From: Pseudomonas chlororaphis subsp. aurantiaca
Lineage (GTDB): Bacteria > Pseudomonadota > Gammaproteobacteria > Pseudomonadales > Pseudomonadaceae
DNA: 64,000 nucleotides
Assembly: GCF_013466605.1 (NCBI RefSeq)
Contig: NZ_CP059162.1
Span: 496,001-560,000, forward strand
Direction: 5' to 3'
Made by a program: the position numbers and the translations under genes. The stretch's first letter is position 1, and every line of letters starts with the position of its first letter. This document shows, piece by piece, positions 41,180-50,670 of this stretch. The notes under the pieces were generated by a model that made no database searches, was not told where the DNA came from, and was given only the letters and a program-made list of their open reading frames with translations.

Positions 41180-42859
41180 TTACCCACAGGCGTTCTCCAG
41201 CAGGATGCGGCCGCTGGAGCAGGCGGCGGTGTCATTGCGATAGGCAAAGTAGAGTTTGCCGCGCTCATGATCGAAGCGCAGGTGCAATTGCACCTGGTCT
41301 CCGGGGCGCACCAGTTGCTGGAACTTCAGCACTTCCATGCCGGCAAAGCGGCCCGGCAGACCGAGGAACTGCTGGCCCAGGGCCAATGCCCAGTCCACCT
41401 GGACCACGCCCGGCAGCACCGGGGTCTGGGGGAAGTGGCCGCTGAAGTAGGCCAGGTCCGGCGGGATCGCCAGTTGCAGGCTCCATTCGCCGTCGGCCTC
41501 GAGCTGTTCCAGCACTTCCGGCGCTCGTGGACGCGGGGCCAGCAGCAGGGCTTCGACATCGGCCTGGGGCAGCTTGCCCTGGCTGTTCAGGGGCAACTGG
41601 CGCAGCAGGCGCCAGCGGCGTGGTAGCGCCAGGGCCTCGCAATACTGGCTCAGGTGCTGACGCAGGGCTTGCGTGAGGGCCCGACGACCCTGATTGCGCA
41701 AGGCGTGCAGGCCTTGTTCGCTGAGGACCAGCAGCGCGCCGAGGGAGGCGCGGTTTTCCCGGACCACCCCAAGGCGCGCTTCGGCGACCCAGGCATGCCC
41801 GATGAGGGCCTGTTCCAGCATCGGCAGGGAAATGCGTTTTTCTTCCAATTTGACGATCCGGTCCAGGCGCCCGAGCAGCTCGAAGCGCCCATCGGCGGCG
41901 ATGCGCGCGGCATCGGCGGTGTGTTCGACATGCCCGGCCGGCAGGTAGGGCGAGGCGATCAGCAGGGCGCCGTCGCTGTCCTGGCTCAGCTCGACGCAGG
42001 CGAAGGCTTGCCACAGGTTGTCGCCCTGGCGCCAGGCAATGCCGCCGGTTTCCGAGCTGCCGAGGATCTCCGTCGGCCATTGTCGCAGGCGCTGGTGCAG
42101 GCCTTGCGCGGCGTCGGCGGGCAACGCGCCGCCGGAGGAAAATACCCGGCGCACCGGGCTCAGGGCCGGCCAGTCGAGGTTGTCGCCCATGCGCTTGAGC
42201 AGCGCCGGGCTGGCGACCCAGGCAAAGGCCGGGTGTTCGCGGCTGGCGCGCTGCAGGTCTTCCGGGAACGGCAGCTGCCGGCGGACGAAGGTGCGCCCGG
42301 CGCAGAGTGGCCAGAGCACACGGAACAGCAGGCCGTAGATATGCTGGGTGGCGACGCTGCCGATGATGCAGGCCTGGCCCAATCCCTCGCCCCACAGTTG
42401 CTCCAGGGCCTCGACTTCGTTGGCCAGCTGGCGCAGGGATTTGTCGATGCGCTTGGGGTCGCCGCTGGAGCCGGAGGTGCACAGGCTCAGGCGGCAGGTG
42501 TCGAGGTCGAGTTCGGCGGCGGGCAATGGCGGCTGGTCGAAGTCGGCCAAGTGGGCATCGCCGGGCTGGTCGGTCAGCCACAGATCGACCTGGGTCGACC
42601 AGCGTTGCCGGGTCTGCGGTTGCAGGTCGGCGGGCAACAGTACGCTGACCCCGGCACGCCAGGCGCCGAGCAGGGCGATGGCCAGCTCGGCGGCATCTTC
42701 CAGGTGCAGGGCCAGGCGCTGTACGCCCCTGGCCTGCAAGCCCGCGGCCAGGCTCAGGGCCTGGTGCCGCAGCTTGCTGTGATCGAGTGCCGGTTCGAGC
42801 GTGACGGCCCGTTCCGGCAGCGACTTGAGCAGCAGGTGCTCAAGTTTTATCCAATTCAT
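41180..42859 (-). CDS. ApeH-ApeI fusion: AMP-dependent acyl ligase with C-terminal dehydratase
   Basis: A 559-residue two-domain protein. The ANL ligase domain (about 1-455) has the phosphate loop [16 protein letters not shown] (residues 127-142), the A5-like [10 protein letters not shown] and the A8-like [19 protein letters not shown], and reaches the catalytic Lys region NSQGKLPQ. The C-terminal hotdog domain (about 470-559) has the FabZ-type [18 protein letters not shown]. In E. coli these activities are separate ApeH and ApeI. The ligase should load the aryl starter onto an ACP. The ATG at 42859 overlaps the COG4648 gene by 4 bp. Confidence 0.9.
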   Translation of the reverse strand: MNWIKLEHLLLKSLPERAVTLEPALDHSKLRHQALSLAAGLQARGVQRLALHLEDAAELAIALLGAWRAGVSVLLPADLQPQTRQRWSTQVDLWLTDQPGDAHLADFDQPPLPAAELDLDTCRLSLCTSGSSGDPKRIDKSLRQLANEVEALEQLWGEGLGQACIIGSVATQHIYGLLFRVLWPLCAGRTFVRRQLPFPEDLQRASREHPAFAWVASPALLKRMGDNLDWPALSPVRRVFSSGGALPADAAQGLHQRLRQWPTEILGSSETGGIAWRQGDNLWQAFACVELSQDSDGALLIASPYLPAGHVEHTADAARIAADGRFELLGRLDRIVKLEEKRISLPMLEQALIGHAWVAEARLGVVRENRASLGALLVLSEQGLHALRNQGRRALTQALRQHLSQYCEALALPRRWRLLRQLPLNSQGKLPQADVEALLLAPRPRAPEVLEQLEADGEWSLQLAIPPDLAYFSGHFPQTPVLPGVVQVDWALALGQQFLGLPGRFAGMEVLKFQQLVRPGDQVQLHLRFDHERGKLYFAYRNDTAACSSGRILLENACG

Positions 42860-43401
42860 GCGCGGCCTCGTACGCGTTGTCGTAACAGCCATTCAATGGC
42901 AAACAGCAAACCCATCAACCCGTAGGCGATCAGGCCGTTGTACAACGTCCACCAGCTCAGCGGCGCCCACAGGGTCAGGGCGGCGGCGAGCAATCCGTTA
43001 CAGAGGAAAAATACACTCCAGGCGACAGTCACCTGGCGGGTATAGCGAATCGCCTTTTCCGGCAGTTCCGGCTCGCCGAGGCGGGCCAGGCGTTCGGCCA
43101 CCGGCGGGCCGAATTTCAGGCTCAGGCCGAACAGCGTGAGCATGAAGCCGCTGACCAGCACCGGGTACCAGCGCAATAACGATGGGCTGTCGAACAGCGC
43201 CAGCAACAGGCAGAAGACCAGGGCCGCACCCGCCATCGACAGGCTGCCGGGACGCCGTTCGCCGGTCAGGGCCCGGGCCAGCCACAGGCTGCCGAGCAAC
43301 AGGCCGAACTGCCATGGCGCGAAATGCTCCATGCCGAAATACACCGCAAAGGGATACAACAGGCCCGCCAGCAGCAGGCCAAGGCCGATCAGCCGGCTCA
43401 T
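42856..43401 (-). CDS. COG4648 (ApeG-like) membrane protein
   Basis: A 181-residue integral membrane protein with about five hydrophobic helices and no recognised catalytic motif. It belongs to the membrane protein always found between the ACPs and ligase in aryl polyene clusters (ApeG position). It begins with a 4-bp overlap on the ACP gene. Its biochemical role is unknown; a membrane docking site for the synthase is possible. Confidence 0.83.
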   Translation of the reverse strand: MSRLIGLGLLLAGLLYPFAVYFGMEHFAPWQFGLLLGSLWLARALTGERRPGSLSMAGAALVFCLLLALFDSPSLLRWYPVLVSGFMLTLFGLSLKFGPPVAERLARLGEPELPEKAIRYTRQVTVAWSVFFLCNGLLAAALTLWAPLSWWTLYNGLIAYGLMGLLFAIEWLLRQRVRGRA

Positions 43402-43652
43402 GCGGCCGGCTGGACCAGACGGTATACCGCCTCGACCACGTCATTGACGGTACGCACCGACTTGAATTCCTCGGCGGCGATTTTCTTGCCGGTCTTGCGC
43501 TTGATGTGATCGATCAGGTCGACGGCATCGATGCTGTCGATTTCCAGGTCTTGATACAGGTTGGATTCCAGGCTTACGCGTTCCGGTTCCAGTTCGAAGA
43601 GTTCCACCAGGGCATCACGCAAGGTGTTGAAGATGTCGTCACGAGTTTGCAT
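43398..43652 (-). CDS. acyl carrier protein (ApeF-like)
   Basis: An 84-residue ACP with the phosphopantetheine attachment site Ser40 in DLEIDSIDAVDL. It is acidic and has four predicted helices. Together with the second ACP nine bases upstream it presumably carries the growing polyene. Which ACP carries the starter and which the chain is unknown. Confidence 0.92.
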   Translation of the reverse strand: MQTRDDIFNTLRDALVELFELEPERVSLESNLYQDLEIDSIDAVDLIDHIKRKTGKKIAAEEFKSVRTVNDVVEAVYRLVQPAA

Positions 43653-43661
43653 GGTCCGGTC

Positions 43662-43922
43662 TCAAGCTGCCTGCTTTGCAGTGACGAACGCCGCAAGGCT
43701 CGCCACGTTGGTGAAGTGGTTGCGGGTGTCCTTGGCGTCGGCGTCGATCTTGATGCCGTAGCGTTTCTGGATCGCCAGGCCCAGCTCCAGGGCGTCGACC
43801 GAGTCCAGGCCCAGGCCTTCACCGAAGAGCGTCTGCTCGTTGCCGATGTCTTGCACGCTGATGTCTTCGAGGCCCAGGGCATCGATGATCAGCATTTTAA
43901 TTTCCTGGTGCAGATCGCTCAT
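43662..43922 (-). CDS. acyl carrier protein (ApeE-like)
   Basis: An 86-residue ACP with Ser41 (GLGLDSVDALEL) as the phosphopantetheine site. The ATG at 43922 gives the natural helix-1 start; the longer frame to 44012 runs inside the acyltransferase gene. It overlaps that gene's end by 26 bp. It is the larger of the two ACPs and matches the ApeE position. Confidence 0.92.
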   Translation of the reverse strand: MSDLHQEIKMLIIDALGLEDISVQDIGNEQTLFGEGLGLDSVDALELGLAIQKRYGIKIDADAKDTRNHFTNVASLAAFVTAKQAA

Positions 43923-44712
43923 CTTCGGCGAGCTCCTTAATGAAGTAGTGATGCAAGTAATCGTTGAGCTTGCGCGAGGCCTGCGGTGCGGGGCCTTGGG
44001 CGGCAAAGGCATACGGGTCTATATCGGCTCCGACGCGAAAACTGAAGTGCACGCGGCGCATCGGGATGCGATACCAGGGTTCGGCCTTGGTCAGGGTGGT
44101 CGGGCTGACCTTGATGACCACCGGGGTGATGATTCTCGCACCCCGCAAGGCGATTGCCGCGCCCCCCCGATGAAAGGCCGGCGCCTGGCCTGGCGGGGTG
44201 CGGGTGCCCTCGGGGAAGATCACCAGGGTCTGGCCATTGCGCAGGGCTTCGCCGGCGGCGTCGAGCATGTCCATGCTGCCGTCGTTGCTGATGTATTCGG
44301 CTTCGCGTATCGGGCCGCGGGTAAAGGGGTTCTGCCACAGGCTCTGCTTGACCACGCAGTTGGCGTTGCGCACCAGGCCGATGAGGAACACCACGTCGAT
44401 CAGCGACGGGTGGTTGGCAATGATCATTTGTCCGGGGCGGCCGAGCTTTTCCGCGCCTTCGACGTCATAGGTCAGCACGCCGCTGCGGGCCATGAAGCGG
44501 ATGAACAGCCAGAACAGCCGGCCAATGGTGCGACGCGCGCGCTGGCGATGCGCTTCGGCGTCGCCGGGCAGGCAGGCGAGCAGCGGGAAAATCACCAGGC
44601 GCAGGCACAGGCCACCGAGGCCGAACAAGGCAAAGCTCGCCGCGGTGGCGACCAGGCGCCAGTAGTAGGCGTCGCGGGGTTTTGTGTTTACAGGTTGCGT
44701 TGCCAGTTCCAT
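43897..44712 (-). CDS. PlsC-type acyltransferase (ApeD-like)
   Basis: A 271-residue 1-acyl-glycerol-3-phosphate acyltransferase-like enzyme. It has an N-terminal transmembrane helix, the HxxxxD motif at His101-Asp106 (NHPSLID) and the second motif FPEGTRT. The ATG at 44712 has GGAAG 8 bases upstream and overlaps the chain-length factor by 25 bp. It probably transfers the finished aryl polyene from ACP to its lipid anchor. Confidence 0.87.
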   Translation of the reverse strand: MELATQPVNTKPRDAYYWRLVATAASFALFGLGGLCLRLVIFPLLACLPGDAEAHRQRARRTIGRLFWLFIRFMARSGVLTYDVEGAEKLGRPGQMIIANHPSLIDVVFLIGLVRNANCVVKQSLWQNPFTRGPIREAEYISNDGSMDMLDAAGEALRNGQTLVIFPEGTRTPPGQAPAFHRGGAAIALRGARIITPVVIKVSPTTLTKAEPWYRIPMRRVHFSFRVGADIDPYAFAAQGPAPQASRKLNDYLHHYFIKELAEDERSAPGN

Positions 44713-45419
44713 ACACGGTTCTTCCAAGCATGTTGGCAGGAGGTCTGCTCGCCGAGCAGGGTACGCAAGAGATTCAGGGCATGGGGCCACTCGGCGCGTG
44801 GCGCTTCCTCGGTGGCGGTCCCGAGCGTCAGTTGCCACTGCTTGCCGGGGGTCAGCAACAGGCCCACCGCATAGGGGAACGGCACGTCGTCGATCCAGGT
44901 GGCATAGGCGGCGGGCGGCTGCTCTTCGGTGACCACCAGCAGCACTGCCTGAGCGCCTTCCTCAAGCAGCGCCGCGGCCTCTAGCATGCCGTGTTCGAGG
45001 CCGTCGCCAGCGGCGGCGAGGGCGGTCATTTCACTGGTTTCACCACGCATGATCGACCACAGGCCGATCACCGCGTTGTGCACCGAGAGGCTGAACTGGG
45101 TCGGGGACAACGGCTGGTCGGCCGCCAGGTCGCTGAGGATGTCGAAGGTCCGCGGCGTTTCGCCATGCCGGGAAATAAAGACCAACGGTAGTTGTTCCAG
45201 GCCTTCGGCCAGCGGCCAGCCCACGCTGAAGGCCATGCGCGCCAGACGGCTGAGACGCCGGCGTTGCATGGCCGGTAGAAACGATACGTCGGGGGCGGCA
45301 TCGCTGCTCTCGAGCACGACCGGTTGTCGGCGCCAGGCCTGCCAATCGTCCACGCTTTCGAGCCCAGGGGCCCACGCGCGCCATTGAGCGATGTTGAAGT
45401 TGATCACTTGAAAATTCAT
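44688..45419 (-). CDS. ApeC-like chain-length factor (KS N-terminal-type, no catalytic Cys)
   Basis: A 243-residue protein of the ketoacyl-synthase-like family that resembles only the N-terminal half of a KS. The segment SLSVHNAVIGLWSI stands where an active KS has its catalytic Cys, so it is inactive. In characterised aryl polyene systems ApeC dimerises with ApeO as chain-length factor. It is the first gene of the operon, 84 bp downstream of the predicted promoter -10 box. Confidence 0.87.
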   Translation of the reverse strand: MNFQVINFNIAQWRAWAPGLESVDDWQAWRRQPVVLESSDAAPDVSFLPAMQRRRLSRLARMAFSVGWPLAEGLEQLPLVFISRHGETPRTFDILSDLAADQPLSPTQFSLSVHNAVIGLWSIMRGETSEMTALAAAGDGLEHGMLEAAALLEEGAQAVLLVVTEEQPPAAYATWIDDVPFPYAVGLLLTPGKQWQLTLGTATEEAPRAEWPHALNLLRTLLGEQTSCQHAWKNRVWNWQRNL

Positions 45420-45502
45420 CCCGCCCCTGCGGGCTTACTTGACGTGGTCAGGCGTTTCGATCGAAGACTCACCTGGCACGGAGCTACAGCCGAGTGGCGC
45501 GC

Positions 45503-45531
45503 ATTATCCCGGTGTGACTGGCAGGTAGCAA
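45503..45531 (-). promoter_or_regulatory. predicted sigma70 promoter of the APE operon
   Basis: On the minus strand TTGCTA (45531-45526), a 17-bp spacer and GATAAT (45508-45503) form a good promoter, 84 bp before the apeC-like start. Upstream inverted repeats AAATGAC-N20-GTCATTT (45557-45590) and TTTCAC-N3-GTGGAAA may be regulator sites. Confidence 0.6.
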
Positions 45532-45625
45532 ACATTGGTTATGTTTCACTCAGTGGAAATGACCCATTCGACAGGAAAAAAGTGTCATTTGGCCATTATT
45601 GAGTGGCGCCGGGCGGGGAGGCGCA

Positions 45626-45640
45626 GACTTTCAGAAAGTC
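45626..45640. repeat. perfect 15-bp palindrome next to the IS30 end
   Basis: GACTTTC-A-GAAAGTC is a perfect inverted repeat ending 2 bp from the left end of the IS element. IS30-family elements are known to favour palindromic targets, so this may have been part of the insertion site. Confidence 0.7.
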
Positions 45641-45642
45641 TA

Positions 45643-45670
45643 GGCTGTGGATTCAACCGGTCGACGCAAC
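45643..45670 (+). repeat. IS30 left terminal inverted repeat
   Basis: 28 bp matching the right repeat with one mismatch (C for T in the ACG/ATG position). Confidence 0.88.
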
Positions 45671-45707
45671 ACAACTAAATTCTGTGTGAGCAGAAGGAGT
45701 GTTGCAG

Positions 45708-46868
45708 ATGAAGCAGAGACCTCGGATCTATTACACCGAAAGCCAGAAAAAACTGATGTGGGATCACTGGCGGAAAGGCGACTCTCTCCAGCAGATCGCC
45801 CAACTATTTGATCGAAACCACTCATCGATACAGCGCATCTTGGCGGAGACCGGGGGGATCAGACCCGCTGTACGGCGCAGGTCCAGATTGGCGCTGACGT
45901 TGGCTGAACGCGAAGAGATTTCGCGTTCAGTAGTGGCAGGTAACTCGATCCGTTCCATAGCAACGCAGCTAGGGCGAGCAGCCTCGACCATCAGCCGTGA
46001 GATCAGACGCAACGGTGGCCAAGGATGCTACCGGGCAAATCAGGCTGATCAGGCGGCTTGGGATCGGGCACATCGACCCAAGGTCTGCAAGCTTGTTGAG
46101 AACCGAGCGGTGGCGCAAATTGTTGCAGACAAGCTTCAATTGCAGTGGTCACCGGAACAAATTGCCGGCTGGCTGAAGCGCACCTACCCGGACGATACGA
46201 GCTATCAGGTGTCACACGAGACGATCTATCGCACCCTCTTCATACAGGCTCGCGGGGCTCTGAAGAAGGAGTTGCTTGAGCATTTACGGCGAACACGAGC
46301 CATGCGTCGCTCGCGCCATCACACGCAGAAGAAAGAAAATCACGGTCGAATCACAGACGCGGTATCGATCCGCGAACGCCCGGCCACGGCTGAGGATCGG
46401 GCGGTGCCAGGTCACTGGGAGGGTGACCTGCTGTGCGGTAGCAGGAACAGCCAAATTGCCACTCTTGTGGAGCGTCATACCCGTTACGTAATGCTGGTGA
46501 AGTTGGCCGGTAAGGACACCGAGACGGTCATCAGCGCCCTGATCGAAAACGCCCGCGAACTCCCCGAGGAACTCTACCAATCGCTGACGTGGGATCGCGG
46601 CAAAGAGATGGCGGACCATAAACGTTTTACGGTGGCTACCGACATCAAAGTCTACTTCTGCGACCCTCATCGTCCCTGGCAACGGGGATCAAATGAGAAC
46701 ACCAACGGGTTGTTAAGACAGTACTTCCCGAAAGGGACCGACCTTGCGGAGCACTCGCAAGCCACGCTCAATGAAGTAGCAAGGCAGCTGAACAGCCGTC
46801 CTCGGAAAACCCTAAACTACGAAACGCCCGCTGAACGATTTAGCCAATCTGTTGCATCGACCGGTTGA
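45708..46868 (+). CDS. IS30-family transposase
   Basis: A 386-residue transposase, intact. An N-terminal helix-turn-helix (QQIAQLFDRNHSSIQRILAE) and a second HTH (SIRSIATQLGRAASTISREI) are the two DNA-binding domains of IS30. The DDE catalytic core is GHWEGDLLCG (first Asp), LTWDRGKEMADH (second Asp) and NENTNGLLRQYFPKG (Glu), the classic IS30 ending. The ATG at 45708 has AAGGAG 8 bases upstream; GTG/TTG codons just before are in frame but have poor spacing. It looks functional. Confidence 0.94.
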   Translation: MKQRPRIYYTESQKKLMWDHWRKGDSLQQIAQLFDRNHSSIQRILAETGGIRPAVRRRSRLALTLAEREEISRSVVAGNSIRSIATQLGRAASTISREIRRNGGQGCYRANQADQAAWDRAHRPKVCKLVENRAVAQIVADKLQLQWSPEQIAGWLKRTYPDDTSYQVSHETIYRTLFIQARGALKKELLEHLRRTRAMRRSRHHTQKKENHGRITDAVSIRERPATAEDRAVPGHWEGDLLCGSRNSQIATLVERHTRYVMLVKLAGKDTETVISALIENARELPEELYQSLTWDRGKEMADHKRFTVATDIKVYFCDPHRPWQRGSNENTNGLLRQYFPKGTDLAEHSQATLNEVARQLNSRPRKTLNYETPAERFSQSVASTG

Positions 46869-46878
46869 ATCCACAGCC
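46851..46878 (+). repeat. IS30 right terminal inverted repeat
   Basis: 28 bp, reverse complement of the left repeat with one mismatch. It overlaps the last transposase codons. Confidence 0.88.
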
Positions 46879-46983
46879 GATTCCGGTCATTGGAACTGAC
46901 TTGGCGGTCTGCCGTCAGCGAGGTAGCGAAGCAGCGCTGCTCGCTACTACACTCGGTGATCTTTGATGCAGGGAGGTTCTGAC

Positions 46984-47754
46984 ATGCGGCGCGTGGTGTT
47001 CAATCAGAAAGGGGGAGTTGGTAAGTCGAGCATTGCCTGCAATCTGGCGGCTGTGAGCGCCAGCGAAGGGTATCGCACGCTGCTGGTGGACCTGGATGCC
47101 CAGGCCAACTCCACTCAATACCTCACCGGCCTGACCGGCGACGACATCCCCATGGGGATCGCCGACTTCTTCAAGCAGACCCTGTCTTCCGGACCGTTCT
47201 CGAAGAAGAACCAGGTCGACATCTACGAAACGCCGTTCGACAACCTGCACGTGGTAACGGCCACCGCCGAGCTGGCGGATCTGCAGCCCAAGCTTGAGGC
47301 GAAGCACAAGATCAACAAGCTGCGCAAACTGCTGGACGAATTGGCCGAGGACTACGACCGGATCTACCTCGACACCCCGCCGGCCCTGAATTTCTACGCG
47401 GTTTCGGCGCTGATTGCCGCCGATCGGGTGCTGATTCCCTTTGACTGCGACAGCTTTTCCCGTCAGGCGCTGTACGGCCTGCTGGCTGAAATCGAAGAGC
47501 TCAAGGACGACCACAACGAGGACTTGCAGGTCGAAGGCATCGTGGTCAACCAGTTCCAGGCCCGCGCCAGCCTGCCCCAGCAGATGCTCGATGAACTGAT
47601 CGCCGAAGGCCTGCCGGTCTTGCCGGTGTACCTGGCCAGTTCGGTGCGCATGCGTGAATCCCACCAGGCCAGCCTGCCACTGATCCACCTCGACCCTCGG
47701 CACAAGCTGACCCAGCAATTCGTCGACCTGCACAACCTGCTGGAAAGCGCCTGA
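46984..47754 (+). CDS. ParA-family ATPase, orphan
   Basis: A 256-residue deviant Walker A ATPase of the ParA/MinD group. The signature is [11 protein letters not shown], with the second Lys in QKGG. Walker A' is [10 protein letters not shown]. No parB partner is adjacent, so a plasmid or chromosome partition role cannot be assumed; orphan ParAs position protein complexes. The ATG at 46984 has GGGAGG 7 bases upstream, while the frame is open to 46963. Confidence 0.88.
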   Translation: MRRVVFNQKGGVGKSSIACNLAAVSASEGYRTLLVDLDAQANSTQYLTGLTGDDIPMGIADFFKQTLSSGPFSKKNQVDIYETPFDNLHVVTATAELADLQPKLEAKHKINKLRKLLDELAEDYDRIYLDTPPALNFYAVSALIAADRVLIPFDCDSFSRQALYGLLAEIEELKDDHNEDLQVEGIVVNQFQARASLPQQMLDELIAEGLPVLPVYLASSVRMRESHQASLPLIHLDPRHKLTQQFVDLHNLLESA

Positions 47755-47763
47755 CCCTCTTCT

Positions 47764-47790
47764 GTAGGAGCGAGGCTCAAGGCGATTTCG
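47764..47790. repeat. degenerate REP-like half-site
   Basis: The sequence TGTAGGAGCGAG followed by GCTC and GGCGAT is a truncated TGTAGGAGCGAG-type repeat common in fluorescent pseudomonads. It lies in the 45-bp gap between converging parA and trxC. Confidence 0.45.
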
Positions 47791-47799
47791 AAATAGCGG

Positions 47800-48234
47800 T
47801 CAGATGCCCTGGCTGCGCAACCAGCTCATCAGTTGCGGTAACGGGAAGGCGCCACTCTGGCGTGCCACTTCCCGTCCGTTCTTGAACAGAATCAGGCTCG
47901 GAATCGAGCGGATTCCCAACTGCGCCGACAGTTGCTGGTTGGCCTCGCTGTCGAGCTTGGCCAGCCGGCACTTGCCCGCCAATTGCGCCGCCGCCTGCTT
48001 GAATACCGGCGCGAAGGATTTACACGGCCCGCACCAATCTGCCCAGACATCCACCAGCAACGGCAGGTCACCCTTGATCTGGCTGGCATAGTCGCCTTGT
48101 TTCAGTTCGAAAGGCTGGTTCAGCAACACCTGGCCTTTGCAGCGCCCGCATTTGGGCTGGTCGCCCAGGCGCTCGGCGGGGATGCGGTTCAACCCATTGC
48201 AATGGGGGCAGGGGATCAGCAGTGGATCGGACAT
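47800..48234 (-). CDS. trxC: thioredoxin 2 with N-terminal zinc finger
   Basis: A 144-residue thioredoxin-2. The zinc motif uses Cys9, Cys12, Cys29 and Cys32 (CPHC, CGRC), and the redox site is Trp67-Cys-Gly-Pro-Cys71. It reduces disulfides in the cytoplasm and responds to oxidative stress in E. coli. The ATG at 48234 follows a GGAGCCC stretch about 8-9 bases away; the longer frame to 48318 is intergenic. It converges with parA. Confidence 0.95.
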   Translation of the reverse strand: MSDPLLIPCPHCNGLNRIPAERLGDQPKCGRCKGQVLLNQPFELKQGDYASQIKGDLPLLVDVWADWCGPCKSFAPVFKQAAAQLAGKCRLAKLDSEANQQLSAQLGIRSIPSLILFKNGREVARQSGAFPLPQLMSWLRSQGI

Positions 48235-48393
48235 GAGAGGGCTCCGGGATAAGTGGGCGATGGTCTCGATCTGGAGTCTGCAGGGCGATTTATCAAGCTG
48301 TTGCATGCGCTCATACATCTTTGCGCGGCAACTGTCTGCCCGGTTCTAGGCTGGAGAGAGGCAATGCTCCGTGCCATTGGTCCGAGAGCATAT

Positions 48394-48452
48394 ATAGCAA
48401 CTTGCGATAAGTTGTCTCACCCCCTAGGCTGCTATAGCAGTATGCGATAAGG
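48394..48452. promoter_or_regulatory. putative HigA operator: two direct repeats in the higBA promoter
   Basis: ATAGCAACTTGCGATAAGT (48394-48412) and ATAGCAGTATGCGATAAGG (48434-48452) match at 15 of 19 positions and start exactly 40 bp apart. Two smaller palindromes overlap them (CAACTT-N5-AAGTTG and CTGCTATAGCAG). They end just before the higB ribosome binding site (AAGGA 48450-48454). Confidence 0.6.
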
Positions 48453-48459
48453 ACTTTGC

Positions 48460-48756
48460 ATGCGCGTAATCACGGCTAAACGAATTTGGGATGCCAAGGA
48501 AAAATGGCCGCACTCGGCCAAGGCGCTGGATGATTGGTATCGCGCACTTAAGCGCAATCGGCTTGCGGATTTTGCCGCGATGAAGGCGATGTTTCCGGCG
48601 GTGGACAAGGTCGGACCACTGCATGTGTTCGATATCGGTGGCAACAAGATACGGCTGATTGCATTGGTCCGTTACACGACGCAAAAGCTCTATATCCGCC
48701 ATGTGTTGGACCACCGTGAATATGACCGGGGCAAGTGGAAGGAGGATCGAGGATGA
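48460..48756 (+). CDS. higB: HigB-type mRNA interferase toxin
   Basis: A 98-residue RelE-superfamily HigB toxin (MRVITAKRIWDAKEKWP). The C-terminal VRYTTQKLYIRHVLDHREYD carries the basic and His residues of the ribosome-dependent mRNA interferase. The ATG has AAGGA 5 bases upstream. It overlaps higA by 4 bp, with the toxin gene first as usual for hig systems. Confidence 0.9.
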   Translation: MRVITAKRIWDAKEKWPHSAKALDDWYRALKRNRLADFAAMKAMFPAVDKVGPLHVFDIGGNKIRLIALVRYTTQKLYIRHVLDHREYDRGKWKEDRG

Positions 48757-49154
48757 GTGCGCTGATCGAACAAGTGGCCGAACACTGGCAGTTCGTTGCG
48801 CCGTTGCTGCGCAAGCCGAAAACCGAGGCTGATTACGACAGGCTGGTTCAGGCCCTTGACGAGTTGCTGGACCTGACAGGGGAAGATGAGGCCCATCCTC
48901 TCAACAGCCTGGTGGACATCATTGGGGACTGGATCGAGGCCTATGACCTTGAGCATCGCCCGATGCCTGTCGCCAGCGGAGTAGATGTGTTGCGCTACAT
49001 GATGCGCGAACACGGTCTGACCCAGAGCGACCTGCCCGGCGTTGGCGCGCAGTCGGTAGTCTCGGAGATCCTGAGCGGCAAGCGTCAGCTCAACCTGCGG
49101 CAGATCCGCTGGCTGGCCGCACGTTTCAAGGTTTCGATGGAAACCTTTATCTGA
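48753..49154 (+). CDS. higA: HigA-type antitoxin
   Basis: A 133-residue antitoxin with an N-terminal toxin-binding region (residues 1-60) and a C-terminal XRE-like helix-turn-helix (about 75-130, LRYMMREHGLTQSDLPGVGA, continuing to EILSGKRQLNLRQI). The ATG at 48753 overlaps the higB stop and has a GGAAGGAGG 9-17 bases upstream. It should bind the direct repeats upstream of higB and repress the operon. selO converges 4 bp after its stop with no terminator between. Confidence 0.92.
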   Translation: MSALIEQVAEHWQFVAPLLRKPKTEADYDRLVQALDELLDLTGEDEAHPLNSLVDIIGDWIEAYDLEHRPMPVASGVDVLRYMMREHGLTQSDLPGVGAQSVVSEILSGKRQLNLRQIRWLAARFKVSMETFI

Positions 49155-49158
49155 CCCC

Positions 49159-50655
<1,497 letters not shown>

Positions 50656-50670
50656 CTAGGGATAGCGCCC

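Larger units (their letters stand above)
45643..46878 (+). mobile_element. IS30-family insertion sequence (1236 bp)
   Basis: Terminal inverted repeats of about 28 bp bound the element: left GGCTGTGGATTCAACCGGTC plus GACGCAAC (45643-45670) and right GTTGCATCGACCGGTTGAAT plus CCACAGCC (46851-46878), with one mismatch. A single transposase gene fills the inside. No matching short target duplication is evident (flanks CTA and GAT). The element lies between parA and the APE operon. Confidence 0.9.
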
